DNA of 6,262 bases from an archaeon. Its GTDB lineage: Archaea > Asgardarchaeota > Heimdallarchaeia > Hodarchaeales > S146-22. Position 1 is the stretch's first letter, and each line of letters begins with the position of its first letter. Below, in pieces: positions 1-6,249 of the stretch. The stretch covers positions 1 through 6,262 of the forward strand of contig JAJRXH010000514.1 in NCBI GenBank assembly GCA_024276395.1, written 5' to 3'. The position numbers and the translations under genes are program-made. Under the pieces are notes generated by a model. The model had not been told where the DNA came from. It saw nothing but the letters and a program-made list of their open reading frames with translations, and made no database searches.

Positions 1-143
1 AAAAATATAATCTACTAAATAGGTCTGAATAAACAAAAAATATAATCTACTAAATAGGTCTGAATAAACAAAAAATATAATCTACTAAATAGGTCTGAAT
101 AAACAAAAAATATAATCTACTAAATAGGTCTGAATAAACAAAA
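1..143. repeat. 35-bp perfect tandem repeat, about four copies
   Basis: The same 35-bp unit is repeated head to tail without interruption or mismatch. The landmark TATAATCTAC begins at 6, 41, 76 and 111, giving an exact 35-bp period, and the series ends at about 143, where the sequence diverges. The unit is AT-rich and contains a run of six A, which reads as T6 on the minus strand. There are no spacers, so it is not a CRISPR array, and no reading frame is evident. It lies 60 bases downstream of the stop of the minus-strand racemase gene, so each copy would give that transcript an oligo-T tract, which can end transcription in archaea. The array touches the left edge, so its true copy number is unknown. 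Perfect identity points to recent expansion or to an assembly artefact at a contig end. Confidence 0.95.
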
Positions 144-201
144 TAAGTTCAATAAATGAGTTCAATTCTGTTTGCCAGTTGAAATAAAGAGATTCCCTTT
201 G

Positions 202-1368
202 CTAAATAATTCCTTTCTTTTTCAGATTCTGAATTTGTTCTATTTCATATCCAAGTTGTCTTAGAATTTCCTCGGTATGCTCTCCGAGTTCTGGTGGTAA
301 AGAATCTCTTTCATCCACAACATCTTTAATCAGCAAGGGAATCCGAATTATTCTTAAATGATCACCACCTTCTCCTAACTGGTCAACCAAGCCACGTGAT
401 TGCACGTGAGAATCATTGACTGCCTCTTCCAAGGCTAATACTGGACCAACACACGTGAACTCAGCCAGCATTTCTACCCATTCGTCACGAGTCTTTGTTC
501 TAAATAATTTTTCCATTTCTTCGTGCATTTTTTTTCGTTCTTCACCATCAACGTGCTGCTTGTCTAGCCACTCATGTTTCTCTACTGATAAACAAAATTT
601 TTCCCAAAACCATGGTTCTAAGCAAGCAAAAGTGATATATTTTCCGTCCTTCGTCTCATAATTACGATACCAATGATTTTCACCAGCCAAGGGGAATTCT
701 AAATCTTGGAAACCCTCATTTAACCAATGAAGGACTCCACTAATTGATGACCACCAACTAAAGGCTCCATCAACCAATGACAAATCTATGTACATGCCTT
801 TCTTTTGTGGGTCTCGTGATCTTTTCCATAATGCAGCAAGAATGCCAATAGCTCCCCACAAGCTTCCGCCGCCTACATCCGCTATTTGAAGCAAGGGAAC
901 TGACCTTGGATTGAGAAATAAAAGTCCAGCATACCCTAGATAATTTAAATCATGACCAGGCCGATCCCGATAGGGGCTCTCCTGCCCGAATCCCGTGATA
1001 GAAATGTGGATTAGTGATGGATTGATCTGTCGTAACTGATCATAAGATAACCCGAGTCTTCTTGCTGATTCTGGTCTAAAGCTCTCAACAACAACATCCA
1101 CTTGTTCTACTAATTGATGTAAGATCTTTCGCCCTTCTGATTTTTTTAGATCGAGAGTCATTGATTTCTTGTTACGATTTATACTAAAAAATACAGATCC
1201 CATTCCTTTAACGTAAGGGGGAATATAACGGGTTAGATCACCTTGATTTGGCATTTCAACCTTGATAACTTCTGCACCCAGGTCAGCAAGAATCATCGTG
1301 CAAAATGGACCAGGGAGCAAACGAGTAAGATCTAGAACCTTAATTCCTTCCAACAAGCGTTTCATCAT
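202..1368 (-). CDS. CaiB/BaiF family enzyme, alpha-methylacyl-CoA racemase-like
   Basis: This 388-residue protein of the CoA-transferase family III fold probably epimerises the alpha-methyl centre of 2-methylacyl-CoA thioesters in the cytoplasm. The N-terminus has the typical G-I-K-V-L-D-L then L-P-G-P-F start (residues 8-22) and the A-D-L-G-A-E-V-I-K-V-E nucleotide-binding turn (28-38). The three residues known to be catalytic in mycobacterial MCR/AMACR have clear counterparts: His139 in R-P-G-H-D-L-N-Y, Asp164 in Q-I-A-D-V-G-G-G, and Glu251 in A-C-L-E-P-W-F. Pure CoA-transferases of the family rely on one Asp forming a CoA-ester intermediate, so the triad favours racemase activity. An in-frame TTG start at 1386 would add six residues and overlap guaA. 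I prefer the ATG pair at 1368/1365, preceded by GAGGT. The stop of guaA lies four bases upstream, so translational coupling is likely. Family assignment is firm; the exact substrate is unknown. Confidence 0.9.
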   Translation of the reverse strand: MMKRLLEGIKVLDLTRLLPGPFCTMILADLGAEVIKVEMPNQGDLTRYIPPYVKGMGSVFFSINRNKKSMTLDLKKSEGRKILHQLVEQVDVVVESFRPESARRLGLSYDQLRQINPSLIHISITGFGQESPYRDRPGHDLNYLGYAGLLFLNPRSVPLLQIADVGGGSLWGAIGILAALWKRSRDPQKKGMYIDLSLVDGAFSWWSSISGVLHWLNEGFQDLEFPLAGENHWYRNYETKDGKYITFACLEPWFWEKFCLSVEKHEWLDKQHVDGEERKKMHEEMEKLFRTKTRDEWVEMLAEFTCVGPVLALEEAVNDSHVQSRGLVDQLGEGGDHLRIIRIPLLIKDVVDERDSLPPELGEHTEEILRQLGYEIEQIQNLKKKGII

Positions 1369-1372
1369 TACC

Positions 1373-2908
1373 TCACTCCCATTCAATGGTAGCAGGCGGC
1401 TTGCTAGTCACATCTAATACTACTCTATTAACTAAAGGGATTTCATCCACGATTCTTCGAGCCGCCTCATATAATAACTGCCACGGTAATGAAGGAACAG
1501 TTGCGGTCATGGCATCTTTAGACTCGACTACTCTTAAGGCAATGACCTCACGATAAGTGCGTTCATCACCCTGCACTCCTACTGTCTTTACTGGAAGTAA
1601 TACTGCAAAAGCTTGCCATGCATCCTCATAAATCCCATACTTTCTAATTATTTCCTCAAATATTGCATCTGCTTCTCGTAATGCATCTAGACGTTCCCTG
1701 GTAATCTCACCAAGGCAGCGGACGGCCAGACCAGGACCTGGAAAGGGATGTCGCTGAAGAAAGTAATCATCTAATCCTAGTTTTCTTCCAATTTCTCTCA
1801 CTTCAAACTTGAACAAATCTTTCAATGGTTCAATAAGCTCCAACTTCAAGTATTCTGGCAAGGGAACAAGATTATGGTGTTGCTTGATGTGACTCGCCGT
1901 TTTTGATGGTGCAGCACTTTCGATTCGATCTGGATAAATGGTTCCCTGCCCCAAATATCGCAAGTTTATACCTTGTTGACTCAATTTCTCCTTGAATTCA
2001 TGGAACACCTCATAAAACATCTTGCCAATAATTCGTCGTTTCTGTTGAGGATCCGTCACGCCCCTTAAAGCTGATAAGAATTTCTCAGATGCATCAACCA
2101 CGTAAAAGTTAGTAAAAAATTTCTCGTAATTCTTGCGAACTTGAGGAACTTCATTCTTTCTCATTAGCCCATTATCCACGAACACGCAATGCAATCGATC
2201 CCCAATGGCCTCTTCTATGATCATTGCAGCTACTGTTGAATCAATCCCACCAGATACCGCCATCAAAACGTGTTCATTTGGACCTACCGTATTGCGTATC
2301 CGCCATACTTGATCCGTGATGAAATCTTGCATGTCTTTCTTTTTTTCCGCTTCACAAATACGAGCAAAATTCTCCAAGATGATTTTTCCATTAGGAGTAT
2401 GATGAACCTCTGGATGAAATTGAACACCATATGCTTTTCTATCATCCAATGCAAAAATCGCAATAACTTTTTTTGTTCTGCCGAGTATTTTAGCGGATGG
2501 AGGAAGAGCCTCGATCGAATCCCCATGAGACATGAGAACTTGTTCTTTCTCCATTAATCCTTCAGTCAATGGATGATGTCGATCTAACACATCAACCATT
2601 TCGATTCCATACTCAGCCTTGCCCACTCTTTTCACAGTTCCACCATAATATTCCGCAATCAGATTGCTACCATAACAGATTCCAAGAATAGGAACGTTCA
2701 AATCATAAATACGAGGATCTGGATGTGGAGCCTCTTCTTCAAAAATGCTCTTTGGTCCACCAGAGAAGATAATCCCATCGATGTTGAAAGAACTTAACTC
2801 ATTAACAGAAATGTCATGAGGAAAGATTCGAGCTGAATACTGTAAATATCGAAGCTGCTTAAGAATGAGATGGCAAAATTGTGAACCAAAATCAAGAATC
2901 ACGATCAT
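1373..2908 (-). CDS. guaA: GMP synthase (glutamine-hydrolysing), fused two-domain form
   Basis: This 511-residue enzyme converts XMP, ATP and glutamine to GMP, the last step of guanine nucleotide synthesis. Residues 1-190 are a class I glutamine amidotransferase with Cys78 (G-I-C-Y-G), His165 and Glu167 (Q-F-H-P-E-V). Residues 200-390 are the ATP pyrophosphatase synthetase domain with the P-loop S-G-G-I-D-S-T at 219-225 and the Y-L-G-Q-G-T-I-Y-P-D-R-I-E-S motif at 318-331. The C-terminal dimerisation domain runs from R-H-P-F-P-G-P-G-L at 386 to the typical T-I-E-W-E end. Length is normal for the fused form; many euryarchaea instead split the two domains into separate genes. The conserved Q four residues after the nucleophile is replaced by Asn82 (G-S-N), which is unusual. 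The ATG at 2908 starts directly with I-V-I-L-D-F-G-S-Q. No clear Shine-Dalgarno precedes it, and an out-of-frame ATG seven bases upstream opens a seven-codon reading frame overlapping the start. The racemase-like gene follows in the same unit. Confidence 0.98.
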   Translation of the reverse strand: MIVILDFGSQFCHLILKQLRYLQYSARIFPHDISVNELSSFNIDGIIFSGGPKSIFEEEAPHPDPRIYDLNVPILGICYGSNLIAEYYGGTVKRVGKAEYGIEMVDVLDRHHPLTEGLMEKEQVLMSHGDSIEALPPSAKILGRTKKVIAIFALDDRKAYGVQFHPEVHHTPNGKIILENFARICEAEKKKDMQDFITDQVWRIRNTVGPNEHVLMAVSGGIDSTVAAMIIEEAIGDRLHCVFVDNGLMRKNEVPQVRKNYEKFFTNFYVVDASEKFLSALRGVTDPQQKRRIIGKMFYEVFHEFKEKLSQQGINLRYLGQGTIYPDRIESAAPSKTASHIKQHHNLVPLPEYLKLELIEPLKDLFKFEVREIGRKLGLDDYFLQRHPFPGPGLAVRCLGEITRERLDALREADAIFEEIIRKYGIYEDAWQAFAVLLPVKTVGVQGDERTYREVIALRVVESKDAMTATVPSLPWQLLYEAARRIVDEIPLVNRVVLDVTSKPPATIEWE

Positions 2909-2936
2909 TTTTCATCGAAGAACAGCCTACTCTCAC

Positions 2937-2984
2937 TAGTTTTTTACCTTTGCGTTACTTCAAAAACGCATTGGTAAGGAACTA
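2937..2984 (-). promoter_or_regulatory. 48-bp imperfect inverted repeat in the guaA leader
   Basis: Two 20-base arms (2937-2956 and 2965-2984) surround an 8-base loop. The inner six bases, TGCGTT and AACGCA, pair perfectly, and 16 of 20 positions pair overall. In plus-strand RNA two further positions become U-G wobbles, giving 18 of 20. The element sits 28 bases upstream of the guaA start codon, so it could be an operator, an attenuator-like leader hairpin, or the terminator of the small gene upstream. The left arm includes an A-run on the minus strand at about the distance expected for a TATA element of a leaderless guaA transcript. The structure is directly visible; its function is inferred. 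Confidence 0.6.
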
Positions 2985-3028
2985 TAGGAAGATGACATGA
3001 AACATGAGAAAAGAAGGGGATGCATCAC

Positions 3029-3036
3029 GATAAATA
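3029..3036 (-). promoter_or_regulatory. Possible TATA-like element for guaA
   Basis: On the minus strand this reads TATTTATC, an AT-rich box just after the stop of the small membrane-protein gene. A start site about 26 bases downstream would give a guaA leader of roughly 95 bases carrying the whole 2937-2984 hairpin. A second candidate, CCTATAGT at 2981-2988, lies inside the outer edge of that hairpin. Neither can be preferred from sequence alone, and AT-rich boxes are common in this window. Confidence 0.2.
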
Positions 3037-3039
3037 GAC

Positions 3040-3180
3040 CTAATCCCATCGTGAATTAGTACCTACTAGATACGCCAAGATGAGTAAACCCAAAACCATC
3101 AATGCAGCTGCACCCAACACGAAAAGAGTTAGAAAAAACTGCACGATGATAATGACCAATTCAACAAGAATGTTACTCAT
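3040..3180 (-). CDS. Small hydrophobic membrane protein, 46 residues, unrecognised
   Basis: I do not recognise this protein. Residues 4-40 are almost entirely hydrophobic (I, L, V, F, A) apart from Glu7 and Gln14, with Gly23, Gly31 and Gly40. This fits either one long transmembrane helix or a tight hairpin of two short ones. The tail is short and polar (T-N-S-R-W-D). The frame is open upstream as far as 3360, which would give 106 residues, but that extension lies antisense over the start of the methylase. The ATG at 3180 is preferred because GGGGGTTAT lies six bases upstream and a TATA-like box lies about 37 bases upstream. The gene is divergent from the methylase and sits 131 bases upstream of guaA in the same direction. 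It could be a partner or toxin-like small protein of the methylase locus, or unrelated. Existence is probable; function is unknown. Confidence 0.55.
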   Translation of the reverse strand: MSNILVELVIIIVQFFLTLFVLGAAALMVLGLLILAYLVGTNSRWD

Positions 3181-3183
3181 GTC

Positions 3184-3192
3184 ATAACCCCC
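3184..3192 (-). promoter_or_regulatory. Ribosome binding site deciding the start of the small membrane protein
   Basis: The minus strand reads GGGGGTTAT, matching seven of nine bases of the ideal GGAGGTGAT, with six bases between GGGGGT and the ATG at 3180. It is the main reason for choosing the 46-residue form over the 106-residue one. Confidence 0.55.
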
Positions 3193-3212
3193 ATGATACC
3201 GAAGCACATCAT

Positions 3213-3222
3213 TCTTTAAAAA
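3213..3222. promoter_or_regulatory. Shared TATA-like box between divergent genes
   Basis: The core TTTAAA at 3215-3220 is its own reverse complement. Its centre is about 36 bases from the methylase ATG at 3254 and about 37 bases from the small-protein ATG at 3180. With an archaeal start site some 26 bases from the TATA centre, both genes would have leaders of about ten bases that just include their ribosome binding sites. Promoter function is inferred from spacing and sequence. No clear purine-rich BRE is seen on either side. Confidence 0.4.
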
Positions 3223-3241
3223 CATGAGCTTGTTTGTTATT

Positions 3242-3246
3242 GGGAG
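3242..3246 (+). promoter_or_regulatory. Ribosome binding site of the methylase
   Basis: GGGAG lies seven bases before the ATG at 3254. The alternative in-frame ATG at 3224 follows an A-rich run with no Shine-Dalgarno, so this site favours the shorter protein. Confidence 0.5.
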
Positions 3247-3253
3247 CAACAAG

Positions 3254-5893
3254 ATGGATGAGAAAACTTTAATTGAATCTTTCATGCCCTTAGACTCAAT
3301 AGGGTCCGAATCAAGAAGGGAAAAGGCAAGAAAACCTAAAAACATCTCCACCATGCACATCTATTGGGCTCGACGACCTACCATTTCTGCGAGAGCTGCA
3401 ATTCTGGGAGGTTTAATACCTAGATCGGTGATGGATGAAAAACACGTATCTAAGATGGCCATGTTACTAAAAAAAGCATACACGTGGGATTTCATGGAAG
3501 ACCCAGCAAAAGTCAACGAAATAAGAAATTTTCTCAAAAAATTTCATGGCAATGAACCCATCCGTCTGATTGACATCTTTGCTGGAGGTGGAGCCATACC
3601 TCTTGAAGGAATTCGTCTAGGATGCGAAACTTGGGCCGTGGACATTAATCCCGTGGCATACCTAATCCAAAAAGGAATTTTAGTATATCCTCACATCTTC
3701 GGTAAGAAATTAATCAAAGAATTCGAATATTGGATTAATTGGATTGGAAAAAAAGCTGAATCAGAATTAAAATTTGCATATCAAATACCTGGCAAGATGA
3801 TGATGCCACATGCTTTCATTTGGGCAAAAACCATTCAATGCCCAAATAAAAAGTGTCAAGCCGAAATTCCCCTCATCAAGCAATTCTGGCTAGCCAACAA
3901 AAAGAAAAAGAAAATTGCTCTCAAACCACTCTTTTCTGAGTCCGACAATATTTTACAGTTTAAGATCGTGAAGGACGAAGAAATAGATTTTGATCCCAAA
4001 GAAGGACTGATAAAAGCCGGGAAGGCTCGATGTTGGAAATGTAATTCGGTCATTGACAAAAAACTCATCAAAACCCTATTCAAGGAGCGGAGAACTGGAC
4101 AACGATTGCTGGTCGTCGTCTTCAATCAAAATGGGAAAAAAAAATATGAAATACCAGCGAAAGATGCGCTTCTTGGCTTTCAACTTGTCAGTGAAAAGTT
4201 GAAACAGATGAGGGATGTGCTTCTCCAAAATGGACTGCCTTTAGTTCCTCAGGAACCTGCTCCGCCTCAAGGTGCTTTAGGATGCTCAACAGCCAATTAC
4301 GGCCTTACGACCTGGGATAAGTTCTTCAATTCACGACAATTATTTAGCTTGATGACTCTCACGAAACTCATCAATGAGGCACAAGCTGAAATGGAACACC
4401 TTGAATATGACTCTGAAATGAAGAAAGCCATATCACTCTACTTAGCCTTCACGCTCAATAGAATTGCCGACTATAATAACATCCTTTGCACGTGGCATAA
4501 TCGATCTGAAAACATTGGACATCTTTTCACGAGACCGGTACTTTCAATGAAATGGGATTATGCCGAGATTAATCCCTTAAATGAACAAGCTTCTAGCTGG
4601 TGGAGCTTTGGAAGAGCAATCAAGCTTGTATTAGAACACTTGACAACCATTGAATGCAAACCAGCCAATCTTTTACGCGGATCGTCAACTCCACTTCCCT
4701 TTCCCGACCAACACTTTGACATCGTGGTCACGGACCCTCCCTTTTTTGATAACATCTCCTATTCTGATTTATCAGATTTCTTTTACGTGTGGTTCAAAAG
4801 AACAATCGGACACCTGTTTCCAGAAGTATTAAGATGGCCACTAAGTCCAAAAAGCGAAGAAATCATTCACTCACCAGACAGGCACGGAAGCAAGGAATTA
4901 TCGAAAGTATTTTACACCACATCACTCACGAGGGCCTTCAAGGAGGCTCATAGAATCCTTAGGGATGACGGAATTTGCATCGTGATGTTCACTCACAAGG
5001 AAACAGAAGCTTGGATGAGTCTATTAAAAAGTTTAATCGATGCTGGATTCCAAATAACAGCAACCTGGCCCATCCGGATGGAAATGACAACGCGCATGAG
5101 GGCAATGAAAAGTGCGGCTGTCGGGTCAACTATCCTAATTGCATGTCGTAAGAGGAAATCACCTAAAGACAGCATTTATCTCCCAGAATTTAAGAAAGAA
5201 TTACAGCAATATCTAATGAATAAAATGAACTTTTTCTGGAACCAGGGGATTAGAGGAATTGATTTTTTCATCAGTTCCATTGGACCTGCAATGTCAGTGG
5301 CTAGCCAATATCAGAGCGTCAAGAAATTAAGTGGTGAAACGGTAACAACTGAATCAATTCTCGATTTGACTAGCAATTTTTGCTTTCAATTCATTCTAGA
5401 AAAAGCTACTGGGAAGACTTTCATGAAAAAAGACGACGAGATCACTGCATTTTACCTAACTTGGAAAATGATACATGACAACGATGTTTTGGACTATGAT
5501 TCAGCGAATAAACTTGCTAAAGCCTTCCAGATGGATCTTTCCCATTTAGTAGCATTGGGTCTTCTCGAAAAAAACCTTTCAAGTATCAGAATATTACCGT
5601 TACATGGCCATGTCGGAAATGAAATGAAACAACAACACCAACGAATGTTTGAAAACTCTCCACTCTTATTATTAATCCAATTCATCAATCTCTTACAACA
5701 AGAAAAAGAACCTGAAAAATTACATCATTTAGCTGATAGCATCACAAGAGAAAATATGAACCTATTTTCAAAATGCATTCAGCTCGCTCAAGTTCTATTA
5801 AAGATAAAAAGTGTTCCAAGCTATGACAAGACTCTTCTACACACACTTTTAACGATGTTACAAGAAAAAAACTATTCCGTGGCCAACCCATAA
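3254..5893 (+). CDS. DUF1156 family DNA methyltransferase with zinc ribbon (COG1743-like)
   Basis: This 879-residue protein is a predicted SAM-dependent DNA amino-methyltransferase (adenine N6 or cytosine N4). Residues 3-60 match the DUF1156 start, T-L-I-E-S-F then H-I-Y-W-A-R-R-P at 35-42. The SAM-binding motif F-A-G-G-G is at 109-113, followed by the acidic A-V-D-I-N-P around 128-133. Cys196 and Cys201 (C-P-N-K-K-C) with Cys260 and Cys263 (C-W-K-C) form a likely zinc ribbon. Y-G-L-T-T-W (349-354) is a family hallmark, and the catalytic D-P-P-F is at 494-497. Motif I precedes motif IV with the zinc-ribbon insert between them. Residues beyond about 640 form the family-specific C-terminal part, mostly helical in appearance. 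Length is normal for the family and no motif is missing. I chose the ATG at 3254 over 3224 because it begins directly with the conserved N-terminus and has GGGAG upstream. Relatives often belong to defence loci with a DUF499 ATPase and helicase; none is seen here. Target sequence unknown. Confidence 0.92.
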   Translation: MDEKTLIESFMPLDSIGSESRREKARKPKNISTMHIYWARRPTISARAAILGGLIPRSVMDEKHVSKMAMLLKKAYTWDFMEDPAKVNEIRNFLKKFHGNEPIRLIDIFAGGGAIPLEGIRLGCETWAVDINPVAYLIQKGILVYPHIFGKKLIKEFEYWINWIGKKAESELKFAYQIPGKMMMPHAFIWAKTIQCPNKKCQAEIPLIKQFWLANKKKKKIALKPLFSESDNILQFKIVKDEEIDFDPKEGLIKAGKARCWKCNSVIDKKLIKTLFKERRTGQRLLVVVFNQNGKKKYEIPAKDALLGFQLVSEKLKQMRDVLLQNGLPLVPQEPAPPQGALGCSTANYGLTTWDKFFNSRQLFSLMTLTKLINEAQAEMEHLEYDSEMKKAISLYLAFTLNRIADYNNILCTWHNRSENIGHLFTRPVLSMKWDYAEINPLNEQASSWWSFGRAIKLVLEHLTTIECKPANLLRGSSTPLPFPDQHFDIVVTDPPFFDNISYSDLSDFFYVWFKRTIGHLFPEVLRWPLSPKSEEIIHSPDRHGSKELSKVFYTTSLTRAFKEAHRILRDDGICIVMFTHKETEAWMSLLKSLIDAGFQITATWPIRMEMTTRMRAMKSAAVGSTILIACRKRKSPKDSIYLPEFKKELQQYLMNKMNFFWNQGIRGIDFFISSIGPAMSVASQYQSVKKLSGETVTTESILDLTSNFCFQFILEKATGKTFMKKDDEITAFYLTWKMIHDNDVLDYDSANKLAKAFQMDLSHLVALGLLEKNLSSIRILPLHGHVGNEMKQQHQRMFENSPLLLLIQFINLLQQEKEPEKLHHLADSITRENMNLFSKCIQLAQVLLKIKSVPSYDKTLLHTLLTMLQEKNYSVANP

Positions 5894-5950
5894 TGCTATC
5901 CCGTTACTTGCCATCCAATAAGTCAAAATACTTAAAGGAGCATGGTCTAT

Positions 5951-5974
5951 ATAATAAATGCTAACATTTATTAT
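5951..5974 (+). terminator. Perfect 10-bp hairpin after the methylase, terminator-like
   Basis: ATAATAAATG and CATTTATTAT pair perfectly around the 4-base loop CTAA, starting 57 bases after the methylase stop. The stem is AT-rich apart from its closing G-C pair, so it is weak as RNA, and only one T follows it. Termination or 3'-end protection of the methylase transcript is plausible from position; a palindromic protein-binding site is the alternative. Confidence 0.4.
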
Positions 5975-6120
5975 TCATCCTCTCACCTACCATTCGTTGG
6001 TAAAAAATCGAAAAAAACTATTAACACGACAGCTACACCGTATCATCTCAAAAAAAGTGATAATTAAACTCTGAAAATACCAAAAAATGACAACCCCAGG
6101 CTCACCACGAGTGAACAATA

Positions 6121-6178
6121 GAAAAAGAAAGAAAACCACCCGTGACCACGGGTAATCCCACGAGACCTCGTGTTTTAT
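6121..6178. terminator. Twin palindromes flanked by outward T-runs, possible bidirectional terminator
   Basis: Two perfect inverted repeats stand side by side: 7-base arms ACCCGTG/CACGGGT at 6138-6153 and 6-base arms CACGAG/CTCGTG at 6159-6172. Both arms are separated by the same dinucleotide AC, and their centres are exactly 20 bp apart. On the plus strand the second is followed by TTTTAT (6173-6178). On the minus strand the first is followed by a pyrimidine tract with several T-runs (6121-6137). This is the arrangement of a bidirectional terminator between converging units. The 20-bp phasing would equally suit two operator sites on one face of the helix for a regulator of a gene beyond the right edge. 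Confidence 0.4.
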
Positions 6179-6183
6179 CCTCG

Positions 6184-6223
6184 CATCACGGGGAGAGGTC
6201 CTCACGAAGCGATTAACGTGATG
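6184..6223. repeat. Inverted repeat, 7-base arms with 26-base interior
   Basis: CATCACG at 6184-6190 and CGTGATG at 6217-6223 are exact reverse complements. The interior holds a smaller GAGG-T-CCTC repeat at 6195-6203, so a stem with an internal hairpin can be drawn in RNA of either strand. Together with the following repeat this suggests a structured RNA, but I recognise no family. Confidence 0.4.
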
Positions 6224-6249
6224 ACACGACCTTGAACCCGCTCGTGACA
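6222..6249. repeat. Inverted repeat, 8-base arms with one mismatch
   Basis: TGACACGA at 6222-6229 faces TCGTGACA at 6242-6249, pairing at seven of eight positions around a 12-base loop. It abuts the preceding inverted repeat, sharing its last two bases, and continues the run of CACG/CGTG-bearing stems to the right edge, where the structure is probably cut off. Confidence 0.35.

Noticed and set aside
1..35. Purine riboswitch, because the repeat contains ATATAATC, as in the 5' end of that aptamer
   Set aside because: Only these eight bases agree; the later conserved loops and pairing P1 stem are missing, and it lies downstream rather than upstream of guaA.
1..143. CRISPR array
   Set aside because: The 35-bp units follow each other directly with no spacers, so this is a plain tandem repeat.
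3040..3360. 106-residue form of the small membrane protein
   Set aside because: The added 60 residues lie antisense over the conserved methylase N-terminus and lack a ribosome binding site; the internal ATG at 3180 has one.
5942..6067. 41-codon plus-strand frame beginning just after AAAGGAG
   Set aside because: The Shine-Dalgarno is only one base from the ATG, the product is low-complexity and basic, and the frame runs through the 5951-5974 hairpin.
6056..6075. Box C/D guide RNA (GTGATAA then CTGA)
   Set aside because: The boxes are only a few bases apart, leaving no room for a guide; the other GTGATGA at 6218-6224 has no CTGA before the window ends.
6226..6246. tRNA T-arm on the minus strand (GGGTTCAAGG)
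   Set aside because: The flanking bases do not form the T stem and no acceptor or anticodon stem can be drawn.
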